DNA of 49,623 nt from Minisyncoccota bacterium (lineage in GTDB: Bacteria; Patescibacteriota; Microgenomatia; UBA1400; PJMF01), in NCBI GenBank assembly GCA_003173865.1, contig PJMF01000025.1, positions 1 to 49,623 on the forward strand, read 5' to 3'. A model generated the notes under the pieces. It did not search any database. It was given only the letters and a program-made list of their open reading frames with translations, and was not told the origin of the DNA. This document shows positions 32,672 through 41,610 of the stretch, piece after piece (position 1 is the first letter of the stretch; every line of letters begins with the position of its first letter). Position numbers and translations under genes: made by a program.

Positions 32672-33634
32672 ATGCGCGTCATTAATCGTAGTAGCTCGGG
32701 ATATAAACAAGATCCCACAAAGTACTTTAACTTTCAACGTTTTGCAAAGCAGTGTGGAGATTTTGTTTTAATTGAGGGGGCGTTTGAACAAGCGACGCTA
32801 TGGAAGCAGTTTGCTTTTTCCGATAAAGAACTAAAGAAAATTCTGAAGAAAAAAATTGTCCGACTTGAGTTCGAAGAACCAAATAAATTTTTTATTGGTG
32901 ACAATCCGGACTCTTATGATGGAGATTTCTATAAAATATTTACGCTTTGCCCATACACGGCAGAATGGCTCAATAAAAAACATCGTGTTCAGAAAAGAGT
33001 TCCTTTCTTTTTTCCTTTTAATGAGGAATTCATTCCTATAAAAACAAAAAAGAAGTACGACATTATCTACACAGGTCACATCGTATCGAAGCAACTTTTC
33101 CGGGATCTCAAAATTATCAGTCGTTTTAATTATCGCTTTGCCTCTAACTCAAAACATCCTTTAGTCACAAATCAAAGTGTGTCGTATGAAGAAAAAATGA
33201 AACTGATTTCCCAAACAAAGATTACACTCGTGCAGAACCTACTCTATCCAAAACTATGGCAACTTTTTAATATTTGGAGAATTGCTGATTTTCAAAAAAA
33301 CAAGGCTTTTAAGCTCATTCCTTCCTGGTATACACCTTGGAAACTTTATCCATTTGAGCCCATTGTCGTTCCCCAATTGAAGTCTCGCGTTTTTGAAGCT
33401 GCCTTTGGCAGATCACTCATTCTTTGTAAAAAAGATCCCTTCAACATTATTGAACGCTATTTCGAACCTGGAAAAGAGTTTGTTTACTTTGAAGAAGGTA
33501 AGTTGGAAGAAAAAATTAAGGAAATCTTAGCGAATTATAAAAAGTATGAACCGATTATTGAAAGAGCGTATCGCCGCGCCAAAAACAACTACACCACCGA
33601 AAAGTTTGTGAAAAACTACTTGGAGAAGCTATGA
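32672..33634 (+). CDS. Putative GT-B glycosyltransferase (CgeB/Glyco_trans_1_2-like)
   Basis: 320 aa. The C-terminal half has the layout of the CgeB-like glycosyltransferase group: a loop VVPQLKSRVFEAAFGRSLILC, then IIERYFEPGKEFVYFEEGKL and a helical tail. The N-terminal half is not recognised. AAGGA lies just before the ATG. It is between the WecB-like and STELLO-like genes, so a role in adding one of the sugars made here is inferred. Confidence 0.6.
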   Translation: MRVINRSSSGYKQDPTKYFNFQRFAKQCGDFVLIEGAFEQATLWKQFAFSDKELKKILKKKIVRLEFEEPNKFFIGDNPDSYDGDFYKIFTLCPYTAEWLNKKHRVQKRVPFFFPFNEEFIPIKTKKKYDIIYTGHIVSKQLFRDLKIISRFNYRFASNSKHPLVTNQSVSYEEKMKLISQTKITLVQNLLYPKLWQLFNIWRIADFQKNKAFKLIPSWYTPWKLYPFEPIVVPQLKSRVFEAAFGRSLILCKKDPFNIIERYFEPGKEFVYFEEGKLEEKIKEILANYKKYEPIIERAYRRAKNNYTTEKFVKNYLEKL

Positions 33635-34599
33635 AGAAGTTTATTGTCATCACCTCAATTTTTGCACCCACACAAGCTGTGAAAGATTTTGCCAAGTTAG
33701 AAGATTGGCAGTTGATTGTTGTAGGAGACCAAAAAACACCTCCTGGTTGGAAACATCCTGGTGTTACTTATTTATCACCTTCAGATCAGCAAAAGCTGGA
33801 CTTTCACGGTATTGATCAACTCCCGTGGAAAAGTTATGGTCGAAAAAATGTTGGATATCTTTATGCCATGCTACACGGTGCAGATATTATTGCCGACACA
33901 GATGACGATAATATCCCATACAAAGATTGGGCAAAATCAATCAAGTTTGAAGGAAACTTCACGACACTCAAGTCATCAGGATTCATTAACATTTATAAGT
34001 ACTTCACGAAAAAACATGTTTGGCCACGAGGTTATCCACTGAATCGAGTACTAGAACAAGAAAAAATAAAGGAAATGCAAAAAAAGCAAAAAGTTGGCGT
34101 ATGGCAGTTTTTAGCTGATGAAGATCCAGACGTTGATGCAATTTATCGTTTAACAAATAACACCCCAATTTACTTCAAAAAGCGCCCACCGCTGGTACTC
34201 GAAAAAGGCACACCTTCTCCATTCAATTCACAGAATACTTTTTTTAGCAAGGAATTTTTTCCGCTTCTGTACTTACCCGTTTTTGTCACTTTTCGGTTTA
34301 CCGACATTTTGCGTGGTTTAATTGCACAACCGTTGCTTTGGAATGAAGGTGCACGCTTGGGCTTTGGTCATGCTACAGCTATTCAAAAAAGAAATCCACA
34401 TGATTACTTGAAGGACTTCGAATCTGAAATTCCTTGTTATCTCTATCCAGAAAAAGTGATTGAAGTTGTTCAAAGCTCAATCAAAGCACAGGCAACTTTA
34501 AAAGTTAATTTGCTGAATGCGTATAAAAAGCTGCACGCGGCAAATATAGTGCCAGAAAATGAAGTAACTTCAGTTCATGCATGGTTGAAGAATTTTTAA
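33631..34599 (+). CDS. STELLO/DUF288-like glycosyltransferase
   Basis: 322 aa. The N-terminus KKFIVITSIFAPTQAVKDFA, WQLIVVGDQKTP and the acidic metal-binding-like motif ADIIADTDDDNIPY match the DUF288/STELLO family, whose best-known members are plant Golgi proteins. No membrane anchor is present, so it should act in the cytoplasm. It overlaps the previous gene by 4 nt. Family assignment is from memory of the motif pattern. Confidence 0.65.
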   Translation: MKKFIVITSIFAPTQAVKDFAKLEDWQLIVVGDQKTPPGWKHPGVTYLSPSDQQKLDFHGIDQLPWKSYGRKNVGYLYAMLHGADIIADTDDDNIPYKDWAKSIKFEGNFTTLKSSGFINIYKYFTKKHVWPRGYPLNRVLEQEKIKEMQKKQKVGVWQFLADEDPDVDAIYRLTNNTPIYFKKRPPLVLEKGTPSPFNSQNTFFSKEFFPLLYLPVFVTFRFTDILRGLIAQPLLWNEGARLGFGHATAIQKRNPHDYLKDFESEIPCYLYPEKVIEVVQSSIKAQATLKVNLLNAYKKLHAANIVPENEVTSVHAWLKNF

Positions 34600-34603
34600 A
34601 TAT

Positions 34604-35329
34604 ATGAGTGACAAAGTGTATCAACTACTCGATTGGGACACAGCCTTTTTTGGGTATAAAGTTGCGCGCATTCTTGACCCGTACATGACTGATGAGAGAT
34701 TACGAATTATTTTAGATGAGCTGCGTGCTCAAGCAGTGAAAGTAGTTTATTGGAATAGTGCTTCAACAAATGCCATTTCAAGTGACATTATCGTGCAATA
34801 CGATGGTTTGCTTGCAGATGAAAAAACAACGTACGTAGGAAATTTACAAAATACGCCTGAAATGATCGGAAGGCCCGCAAGAATTGTTTCCTATCTTCAT
34901 CACGCACCTAATCAACAATTGACCTCGCTCGCGTTTCAAAGTGGAGAGTTCTCTCGTTTTAAAAATGACAAACATTTTACTCATCGTGAGTTTGAAAGAC
35001 TCTATACAGAGTGGCTAAACAAATCACTTACGGGGCAAATTGCCGATGAAGTTTTGGTTTGTGTAACAGATGAGGTAGAAGCAGGAATGCTTACACTTAG
35101 AATTAAAAATGAACGTGCTGACATTGGCATTTTTGCAGTTGACCAACATTTTCGTGGCAAAAAAATTGGGACATCTTTGTTTCGCTCGGCCATTGCCAAG
35201 GCGCAAGAATGGAACTGTTCTCACATTCAGGTGGTGACTCAAAAGAAAAACCAAGTTGCATGTCGATTTTATGAACATATTGGTCTCATTGTAGAAAGTG
35301 TGCAAAACGTTTACCATTTTTGGTTATGA
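34604..35329 (+). CDS. GNAT acetyltransferase, WecD/RffC-like
   Basis: 241 aa. The N-terminus LLDWDTAFFGYKVARI is characteristic of TDP-fucosamine acetyltransferase (WecD). The C-terminal GNAT domain has the acetyl-CoA loop VDQHFRGKKIGTSLF and the end ACRFYEHIGLIVESV. It would acetylate TDP-4-amino-4,6-dideoxygalactose to TDP-Fuc4NAc. The next gene is the matching aminotransferase, which supports the call. It ends in TGA, showing TGA is a stop here. Confidence 0.82.
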   Translation: MSDKVYQLLDWDTAFFGYKVARILDPYMTDERLRIILDELRAQAVKVVYWNSASTNAISSDIIVQYDGLLADEKTTYVGNLQNTPEMIGRPARIVSYLHHAPNQQLTSLAFQSGEFSRFKNDKHFTHREFERLYTEWLNKSLTGQIADEVLVCVTDEVEAGMLTLRIKNERADIGIFAVDQHFRGKKIGTSLFRSAIAKAQEWNCSHIQVVTQKKNQVACRFYEHIGLIVESVQNVYHFWL

Positions 35330-35336
35330 AGATGAG

Positions 35337-35345
35337 TGATATGAT
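35337..35345 (+). promoter_or_regulatory. Extended -10 within the operon, before the wecE-like gene
   Basis: TG-A-TATGAT, then 6 nt (caaaat), then ATG at 35352. This leaderless-type start inside the long operon suggests separate transcription of the distal half. Confidence 0.5.
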
Positions 35346-35351
35346 CAAAAT

Positions 35352-36494
35352 ATGAACATTCCCTTCAATAAGCCTCACTTAACTGATAAAGAAATGGGGT
35401 ACATTAGTAACGCTCATGCTTTGGGCCGACTTTCTGGAGATGGTTTCTACACCAAAAAGTGTCACTCATGGTTAGAAAAAAGAATGAAGACAAAGAAGGC
35501 GCTTTTAACTCACTCGTGTACGGGTGCATTGGAAATGATGGCAATTCTTGCAAATGTCAAAAAAGGTGATGAAGTCATCATGCCGTCATTTACGTTTGTT
35601 TCAACCGCAAATGCGTTTGTTCTGCGTGGCGCTATTCCAGTCTTTGTAGATATTCGTCCCGATACTTTAAATCTGGATGAAAAGTTGATTGAAGGAGCAA
35701 TTACTCGCAAAACCAAAGCAATTGTTCCGGTGCATTATGCGGGTGTTGCTTGTGAGATGGACACGATCAAGAAAATTGCACGAAGACATAATCTTCTCGT
35801 TTTAGAAGACGCTGCACAAGGAGTTTTTTCTAAATATAAAGGCAAAAATTTAGGCACGATTGGTGAGATGGGTGCATATAGTTTTCATGAGACAAAAAAT
35901 GTAATTTCTGGTGAGGGTGGCGCTATTTTAGTGAATGATCCAAAATTTGTCGAACGTGCTGAAATTATTCGAGAAAAAGGAACCAACCGAAGCAAATTTT
36001 TTCGAGGGCAAGTAGATAAATATACATGGGTGGATATTGGCTCATCGTATCTTCCAGGGGAAGTTATTGGGGCTTTTTTGATGGCACAACTAGAAAAGGC
36101 CGCTGAAATTACCAAAAAAAGAATCAGGATCTGGCGCAAATATCATAAAGCGTTTGCTGAGCTGGAAGAAAGAGGTTTTTTGCGCCGGCCTATTATTCCA
36201 GAAACCTGTGAGCATAATGCTCATATGTACTACATTTTAGTAAAAAACCTGAAAGTAAGAACTGAGCTTCTCGAATTTTTGCAAAAAAAGAATATTTTGT
36301 CGGTGTTTCACTACATTCCACTTCACTCATCTCCGGCTGGCAAGAAGTATGGAAGAAAACATGGCAGTATGAAAGTCACGAATGATATTTCCGATCGTTT
36401 GACTCGTTTGCCTTTATTTTACGATCTGACTACGCAAGAAATAGATCATGTGATTAAATCGATTCACACTTTTTTTGAGAAGAAACAAAAATGA
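35352..36494 (+). CDS. wecE: TDP-4-keto-6-deoxy-sugar aminotransferase, WecE/RffA-like
   Basis: 380 aa, PLP-dependent DegT/DnrJ/EryC1 family. It closely resembles E. coli WecE: NIPFNKPHLTDKEMGYI, GDGFYTKKCHSWLE, MPSFTFVSTANAFVLRGA, VPVHYAGVACEMDTI, EDAAQG (152-157), PLP lysine 182 in SFHETKN, REKGTNRSKFFRGQVDKYTW and VFHYIPLHSSPAG. It converts TDP-4-keto-6-deoxyglucose to TDP-4-amino-4,6-dideoxygalactose using glutamate. RmlA and RmlB, needed for the substrate, are not in the window. It overlaps the GT2 gene by 4 nt. Confidence 0.93.
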   Translation: MNIPFNKPHLTDKEMGYISNAHALGRLSGDGFYTKKCHSWLEKRMKTKKALLTHSCTGALEMMAILANVKKGDEVIMPSFTFVSTANAFVLRGAIPVFVDIRPDTLNLDEKLIEGAITRKTKAIVPVHYAGVACEMDTIKKIARRHNLLVLEDAAQGVFSKYKGKNLGTIGEMGAYSFHETKNVISGEGGAILVNDPKFVERAEIIREKGTNRSKFFRGQVDKYTWVDIGSSYLPGEVIGAFLMAQLEKAAEITKKRIRIWRKYHKAFAELEERGFLRRPIIPETCEHNAHMYYILVKNLKVRTELLEFLQKKNILSVFHYIPLHSSPAGKKYGRKHGSMKVTNDISDRLTRLPLFYDLTTQEIDHVIKSIHTFFEKKQK

Positions 36495-37564
36495 ACACAA
36501 GAGTTCTTCCTCGTCTCACGATAGTGATTGCTACTTTTCAATCAGGTAAGATTTTGCCGAAAGTTCTTGAATCGGTTCGTAAACAAACCTTACCTGCTGA
36601 CCAACTAGAAGTCTTAATTGTTGATGGTGGCTCCACAGACAATACTCGTGAACTCGCAAAAAAATATCACTGCCGCTGGATTGATAATCCACGGACTGAG
36701 CCTGTTTACGCTAAATTTTTAGGTTATCACGAGGCAAAGGGACAGTACTTACTTTACTTAGATCACGACGAAGTGATAGAAAACAAATTAAGTTTGGAAA
36801 AAAAACTAAAAGTTTTCGATGACCAACCTCAAGTGAAGGCAGTCATTGGCAGTGGATATAAAAATCCCAAAGGTTGTGCATTTATTAATAATTTTATTAA
36901 TGAGTTCGGTGACCCATTTTCTTTTTTTATTTATCGCTTATCAAAAGACGATCGTTTCTTTTTTCAAGAAATGAAAAAAAGATATCCTTGTGTCAGAGAA
37001 AATAAAGATTATGCTGTTTTTGACTTTCAAAAAGTGAGTGTTTTACCAATTATCGAACTGTGTGCTGCAGGAAGTATTGTTGACGCTCACTACATGAAGA
37101 AAAATTTTCCTGAGACGTTGAGTAAACCTGAGTTAATTCCCCACTTTTTTTATCTTCTTCAATTTCGTTCATCGCAACTCGGTATGACCAAAAACGATGC
37201 ACTCCTTCACTACTCTTCAGATACACTTAAAAAGTATTTTAATAAAATAAAGTGGCGAGTGAAAAACAACATTTATCACACCAAAGACATGGGGATGTCA
37301 GGGTTTGGTGGTCGCGAAAAGTTTCTACCTTTTTCGATGAAATTAAAAAAATTTTTGTTTTTACCATATGCCTATAGTTTAATTTTGCCAACACTCGACG
37401 CAGTGTATTTAGTTGTTACGCGTAAAGATATGCGCTACTTTGTACATGTTCCCCTCATTATCTATACTGCTAACTTGATTGTATATCACCTGGCACTTAA
37501 AGTGTGTGGAGTGACGCTCCAACTTAAAAGTTACGACGAATCAAAGGTGGTCAGCCGAGTATGA
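36491..37564 (+). CDS. GT2 family glycosyltransferase
   Basis: 357 aa. GT-A motifs: PRLTIVIATFQSGKILPKVL, VLIVDGGSTDNTR and the DXD-like LLYLDHDEV. The C-terminal ~100 residues are unusual, with hydrophobic stretches (FLPYAYSLILPTLDAVYLVV and VPLIIYTANLIVYHLAL) that suggest membrane attachment. Donor and acceptor unknown. ATGA overlaps on both sides. Confidence 0.87.
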   Translation: MNTRVLPRLTIVIATFQSGKILPKVLESVRKQTLPADQLEVLIVDGGSTDNTRELAKKYHCRWIDNPRTEPVYAKFLGYHEAKGQYLLYLDHDEVIENKLSLEKKLKVFDDQPQVKAVIGSGYKNPKGCAFINNFINEFGDPFSFFIYRLSKDDRFFFQEMKKRYPCVRENKDYAVFDFQKVSVLPIIELCAAGSIVDAHYMKKNFPETLSKPELIPHFFYLLQFRSSQLGMTKNDALLHYSSDTLKKYFNKIKWRVKNNIYHTKDMGMSGFGGREKFLPFSMKLKKFLFLPYAYSLILPTLDAVYLVVTRKDMRYFVHVPLIIYTANLIVYHLALKVCGVTLQLKSYDESKVVSRV

Positions 37565-39687
37565 AGAGAAAATTGAGACATGTTTCTTTTTGGATGGGAA
37601 TCTTTTTCATCTATGTATTGCTTACTGCGTTTATTTTTCGTCATCGTGTTCCCTACCTCAATACACGGTACGCGATGCCCGATGTAGATACAGATGGCGG
37701 GTTATGGTATCAGTGGTTTTTGGTGTTTAAAGATCAACACAAGTTGGTATACGATTTGGTCAACTTAACTGCTTATCCATTTGGATATGATATTGCTTTT
37801 TCACCAGTAGTTAATCTTATTTATAGCGTTCAAGCGTTTATTTTAAAAAATGTTTTAGGTTTTTCATGGCAAAACTTAATTCTTATTACCAATCTTTCTA
37901 CATTGCTGGTGCATCCTTTTTCGGCTTTGGGAGCGGCTTTGTTAACGTACTACCACACGAAGAATAAAGCAGTGAGCTTCTTGGGTGGACTGATGTATGG
38001 ATTTTGTTTTTACTTGATATTTCTGGGCCGTGGAGAGATGTCGATTAATCACTTGGAGTTTGTGCCGTTTTATTTCTTGTCGCTTTTTTACTTTCTGGAT
38101 CGCAAAAATACTTTCTCATTAACCTTATCAGTACTAATGTTTAGTATCACATTTCAAGCCGATGCATACTATGCTTTCTTTTCGGGAATTTTTTCTAGTC
38201 TCATTCTCCTTTTTTATAAAAAAGCAAGTTTCGTTGAGACATTAAGAACACTTTTTACTTACTACTTTTGGCTCTTCTTAATTACTTTTCTCACAAATTT
38301 TAATTTTGTAGTTGGAAATCTCTACATGTTTGATCACATGCAGCTCATTCAAACAGGACGAAATTCCCAGCCACGAAATGAACTTTTGCCACTTTCTTAT
38401 TACTTTACTTTACAACCCAATGCGTGGCTGATTCGCACTTTTGGCCAAGTTGCACAATTCTTAGCTCTTATTTTGCCGACCATCGCCTACCTCGGAATCA
38501 CTTCAGTACGTAAAAATCGATTGTATTTGTTACTGTTTGGTTGTTATCTCTTAGCGATTGCGCTTTCAGCATATATTCCTGATTTATTTTGGCTCAACAT
38601 TCTTTACTTCCAGTTTTTTGGGATGTTTCGCGGTGTGGCTCGTTTAAACATGTTCGCATTTCTTTTTTTGAACTTACTTATTACCTTCACTTTGGCGAAG
38701 TACTTCCGCTTCGAAGCGATGAAAAAACATTCATTTAGAGTATTTGGTGCAATTTTTTTGCTGATTATTTTTTTAATCTTACTTCTTGCGCAAGTAGACG
38801 ACGCAACCTGGGATAAAACAAGTGATTTTTCAGAAGTAGCGAAGTTATATCAACCACTGAAGGATAATCCTAATATTCATGCGATCGCTCCTTATCCGAT
38901 GGTACTTGGAGCTGGAGATGTCGGGTTTCCAGGTACGTATCAATTACTTGGACAAATTATTCATAATAAACCATTGGCGAGCGGTGTCAGCCCTTTTTCA
39001 CAATTGCTTGTGAATTATCGAAATAAAGTGGAAGATATCAATAATCCTCAGACGATCGATTTTTTGACACAGTATGGAGTCGATACAATTGTTCTCTACA
39101 ACAAGCATATTTATAACTCTGATCAGATTAATGCTCGATTTAAGCAGGATCCGCGCCTTCAGTATGTGGGTCACTATACATCCAGTGCTGATCAAGGATT
39201 TATATCAGCTCTTGACCTGTCTAAAGATATTAGCGTCTACCAAATTAAATCAGTTGTCGAGAAAAATCGTCATCCTGAGCCACTTTTCTTTACTGCCGAA
39301 GATCATCAACCTCTTCCTTATGATCAGGTTTCTGCCCAGAAATATATTCTTCATCTTAATGATATTCATTCTCAAAAAACAATTGTTTTCAATTCTCCTT
39401 ATTCTGAAAAGTGGAAAATATATAAGGGTAATTTAAGTTCTGCATCTGATTTATCTTTTTTGAAAAACCCACCCATTTTTGAGGACACACACCTGTTGTT
39501 TCACGAGTATCAAAATTCTTGGAGTGTAGACCCACAAGTAGGAACTGAAGTAACTATTTTTTTTGCGCCCCAAGCGAGATATTATCTAGGAGATTTGATT
39601 AGCTCACTTGTTACGTTTGGTTGTATCTGTATCATCATTATTTTTTACTTTAAGCCCGCCAGAAAGAAAGTTGATGAAAAGATTTAG
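37561..39687 (+). CDS. Large polytopic membrane protein, probable GT-C glycosyltransferase
   Basis: 708 aa. About twelve membrane segments occupy roughly residues 8-415, then a soluble extracytoplasmic domain, then a final membrane segment (LISSLVTFGCICIIIIFYF) with a basic tail. The first loop contains DVDTDGGLWYQWFLV, an acidic patch like GT-C catalytic loops. The soluble part includes TIDFLTQYGVDTIVLY, a pattern seen in YfhO/GT-C-like proteins. Substrate unknown. Confidence 0.65.
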   Translation: MKRKLRHVSFWMGIFFIYVLLTAFIFRHRVPYLNTRYAMPDVDTDGGLWYQWFLVFKDQHKLVYDLVNLTAYPFGYDIAFSPVVNLIYSVQAFILKNVLGFSWQNLILITNLSTLLVHPFSALGAALLTYYHTKNKAVSFLGGLMYGFCFYLIFLGRGEMSINHLEFVPFYFLSLFYFLDRKNTFSLTLSVLMFSITFQADAYYAFFSGIFSSLILLFYKKASFVETLRTLFTYYFWLFLITFLTNFNFVVGNLYMFDHMQLIQTGRNSQPRNELLPLSYYFTLQPNAWLIRTFGQVAQFLALILPTIAYLGITSVRKNRLYLLLFGCYLLAIALSAYIPDLFWLNILYFQFFGMFRGVARLNMFAFLFLNLLITFTLAKYFRFEAMKKHSFRVFGAIFLLIIFLILLLAQVDDATWDKTSDFSEVAKLYQPLKDNPNIHAIAPYPMVLGAGDVGFPGTYQLLGQIIHNKPLASGVSPFSQLLVNYRNKVEDINNPQTIDFLTQYGVDTIVLYNKHIYNSDQINARFKQDPRLQYVGHYTSSADQGFISALDLSKDISVYQIKSVVEKNRHPEPLFFTAEDHQPLPYDQVSAQKYILHLNDIHSQKTIVFNSPYSEKWKIYKGNLSSASDLSFLKNPPIFEDTHLLFHEYQNSWSVDPQVGTEVTIFFAPQARYYLGDLISSLVTFGCICIIIIFYFKPARKKVDEKI

Positions 39688-40468
39688 ATTTATTTTTTTG
39701 CAAATAAATGGTCTTTTTCCATTTCTACTCCCGTTAGCTCATATCTTCACGGGTTTTCATTTTTTTCGTGGTATTTTTGCATATATGCGTGACTATGGGA
39801 CGTATAAAAAAATGGATCAGAAACTCAAAAGTCCTTTTCCCCTGAAGTTCTTTCAAACGTATCCCATGTACTTTGATCGCTACGATAAGGCAGGTGAAGT
39901 ACCTCGTCATTACTTTTATCAAGATCTTTGGGCTGCCCAGAAAGTATATCGGTCAAAAGTAAAGGTTCATTATGACATCGGAAGTCGAGTTGATAGTTTT
40001 ATCTCGCATTGTTTAGTTTTTTGTAAAGTGATTATGTTGGATATTCGACCGCTGAGTTACAAGATTAAAAATCTTGAGTTTATCCAGGCAGATTGCATGA
40101 ACATGTCAAACATCAAGTCAAACAGTATTCAATCAATCTCGACACTGCATGTTTTCGAGCATTTTGGTTTAGGAAGATACGGTGATCCCATCGATCCGCT
40201 GGGTTACCAAAAGGCAATTAAAGAGCTTGTTCGAGTGACCAAAAAAGGAGGCAATATTTATTTTGGGACACCCATTGGAAAACAGCGTTTAGAATTTAAC
40301 GCACATCGCGTTTTTAATCCTCTCTATATCGTAAAGCTTTTCAAAGGGTGTAAATTAATTGATTTTAGTGCCGTGGATGATAATAATAATTTCGTCGAGA
40401 AGGCTAAACCAAAAGACTTTGTGAAGAGCGATTTTTCCTGTGGACTTTTCCATTTTAGAAAGCTGTAG
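39674..40468 (+). CDS. SAM-dependent methyltransferase-like protein (DUF268-like)
   Basis: 264 aa from the ATG at 39674; the ORF-track start at 39608 overlaps the previous gene by 80 nt and adds non-homologous-looking residues. After a hydrophobic N-terminus (FIFLQINGLFPFLLPLAHI) come a Rossmann-like core with VHYDIGSRVDSFISHC, VIMLDIRPLSYK, FIQADCMNM and SISTLHVFEHFGLGRYGDP, then KGGNIYFGTPIG. The pattern fits DUF268 proteins found in polysaccharide clusters, possibly sugar methyltransferases. Its stop overlaps the next GTG start (TAGTG). Confidence 0.72.
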   Translation: MKRFRFIFLQINGLFPFLLPLAHIFTGFHFFRGIFAYMRDYGTYKKMDQKLKSPFPLKFFQTYPMYFDRYDKAGEVPRHYFYQDLWAAQKVYRSKVKVHYDIGSRVDSFISHCLVFCKVIMLDIRPLSYKIKNLEFIQADCMNMSNIKSNSIQSISTLHVFEHFGLGRYGDPIDPLGYQKAIKELVRVTKKGGNIYFGTPIGKQRLEFNAHRVFNPLYIVKLFKGCKLIDFSAVDDNNNFVEKAKPKDFVKSDFSCGLFHFRKL

Positions 40469-41610
40469 TGACAAAAAATGTTATTATTTTATCTCATTTG
40501 TATACGACGGTTCCGGTAAGGGATCTAGAAGAATATTTTCTCCACAAAAAAGTTGAGAACTTGCTTTTTATTGCGCATCCCCTTTTTTATCAAAAAGATC
40601 GACCCGGCGCATTTTTTTCACTGTACCATAAAGGAAAAATAATTAAGCAAGGCAGTTTACCACAAGTATATTTACCGAGTATTCTTCAGTACTTAAAAGA
40701 TACTCTTCTTACCTTATATTGGGTGATCCTTACCGGAAGAAAATGGGATCTTATTGTATCTTTAGATAATTTGAATACGATTGCGGCAATTTTGTTACGG
40801 AAAATAGGGAAAGTGAAAAAAGTCATTTACTACACAATTGACTTTGTTCCAGTTCGTTTTCAAAATACATTGCTGAATGATGTTTATCACTATTTAGATC
40901 AAGTATGTTTGACACATGCGGATAGTACTTGGAATGTTTCTCCTCGAATTGCTGAAGGTCGCGAAAAAGTAAGAGGTTTATTGCAGTCTGTTTATAACAA
41001 ACAGATCACCGTCCCGATTGGCATTTGGTTTGATCGTATTGCACGAAAAAAGTTTTCAGAAATTGAAAAACATGTGATCGTGTATGCAGGCGGTTTAGCT
41101 GAGCATCAGGGAGTTCAACTGGTCTTAGACGCTCTGCCCCAAATCGTCGCCAAAATTCCAGACATAAAATTTAAAATTATTGGTATTGGTAACTATGAAG
41201 CCACCCTCAAACAAAAAGTAAAAAAGCTTAAGCTTTCTAAGTATGTTGAGTTTTTGGGATACAAAGAAACTCATCAGGAAGTTGAAGAAATTCTGTCAAG
41301 TTGTGGGTTGGCAATGGCAATGTATAGTGAAAAACTCGATAAATGGTCTTACTACGCTGACCCTTCGAAGATAAAAACATACTTAGCTGCAGGTCTCCCT
41401 GTGTTGACAACTTCTTTAACGCACATTGCAAAAGATCTCGCATCCCACCATTGTGGTAAAGTTATAGCGTATAACAAAGATGATCTAGCAACTGCCGTCT
41501 GTACACTTTTAAGTAATCCACGGCAACACTCTGAAATGAGAAAAAATGCCGTCAATTTTGCAAAGGAGTTCGACTGGAATAGCGTTTTTGATAGAGCGTT
41601 GAAGACATGA
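40468..41610 (+). CDS. GT4-like glycosyltransferase
   Basis: 380 aa, GTG start overlapping the previous stop by 1 nt. The C-terminal domain is recognisable (HVIVYAGGLAEHQGVQLVLD, IIGIGNYEATLKQ, PSKIKTYLAAGLPVLTTSL); the usual EX7E motif is degenerate, with YYADPSKIKTYLAAG in its place. The N-terminal domain is divergent. It overlaps the following gene by 4 nt. Confidence 0.8.
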   Translation: MTKNVIILSHLYTTVPVRDLEEYFLHKKVENLLFIAHPLFYQKDRPGAFFSLYHKGKIIKQGSLPQVYLPSILQYLKDTLLTLYWVILTGRKWDLIVSLDNLNTIAAILLRKIGKVKKVIYYTIDFVPVRFQNTLLNDVYHYLDQVCLTHADSTWNVSPRIAEGREKVRGLLQSVYNKQITVPIGIWFDRIARKKFSEIEKHVIVYAGGLAEHQGVQLVLDALPQIVAKIPDIKFKIIGIGNYEATLKQKVKKLKLSKYVEFLGYKETHQEVEEILSSCGLAMAMYSEKLDKWSYYADPSKIKTYLAAGLPVLTTSLTHIAKDLASHHCGKVIAYNKDDLATAVCTLLSNPRQHSEMRKNAVNFAKEFDWNSVFDRALKT

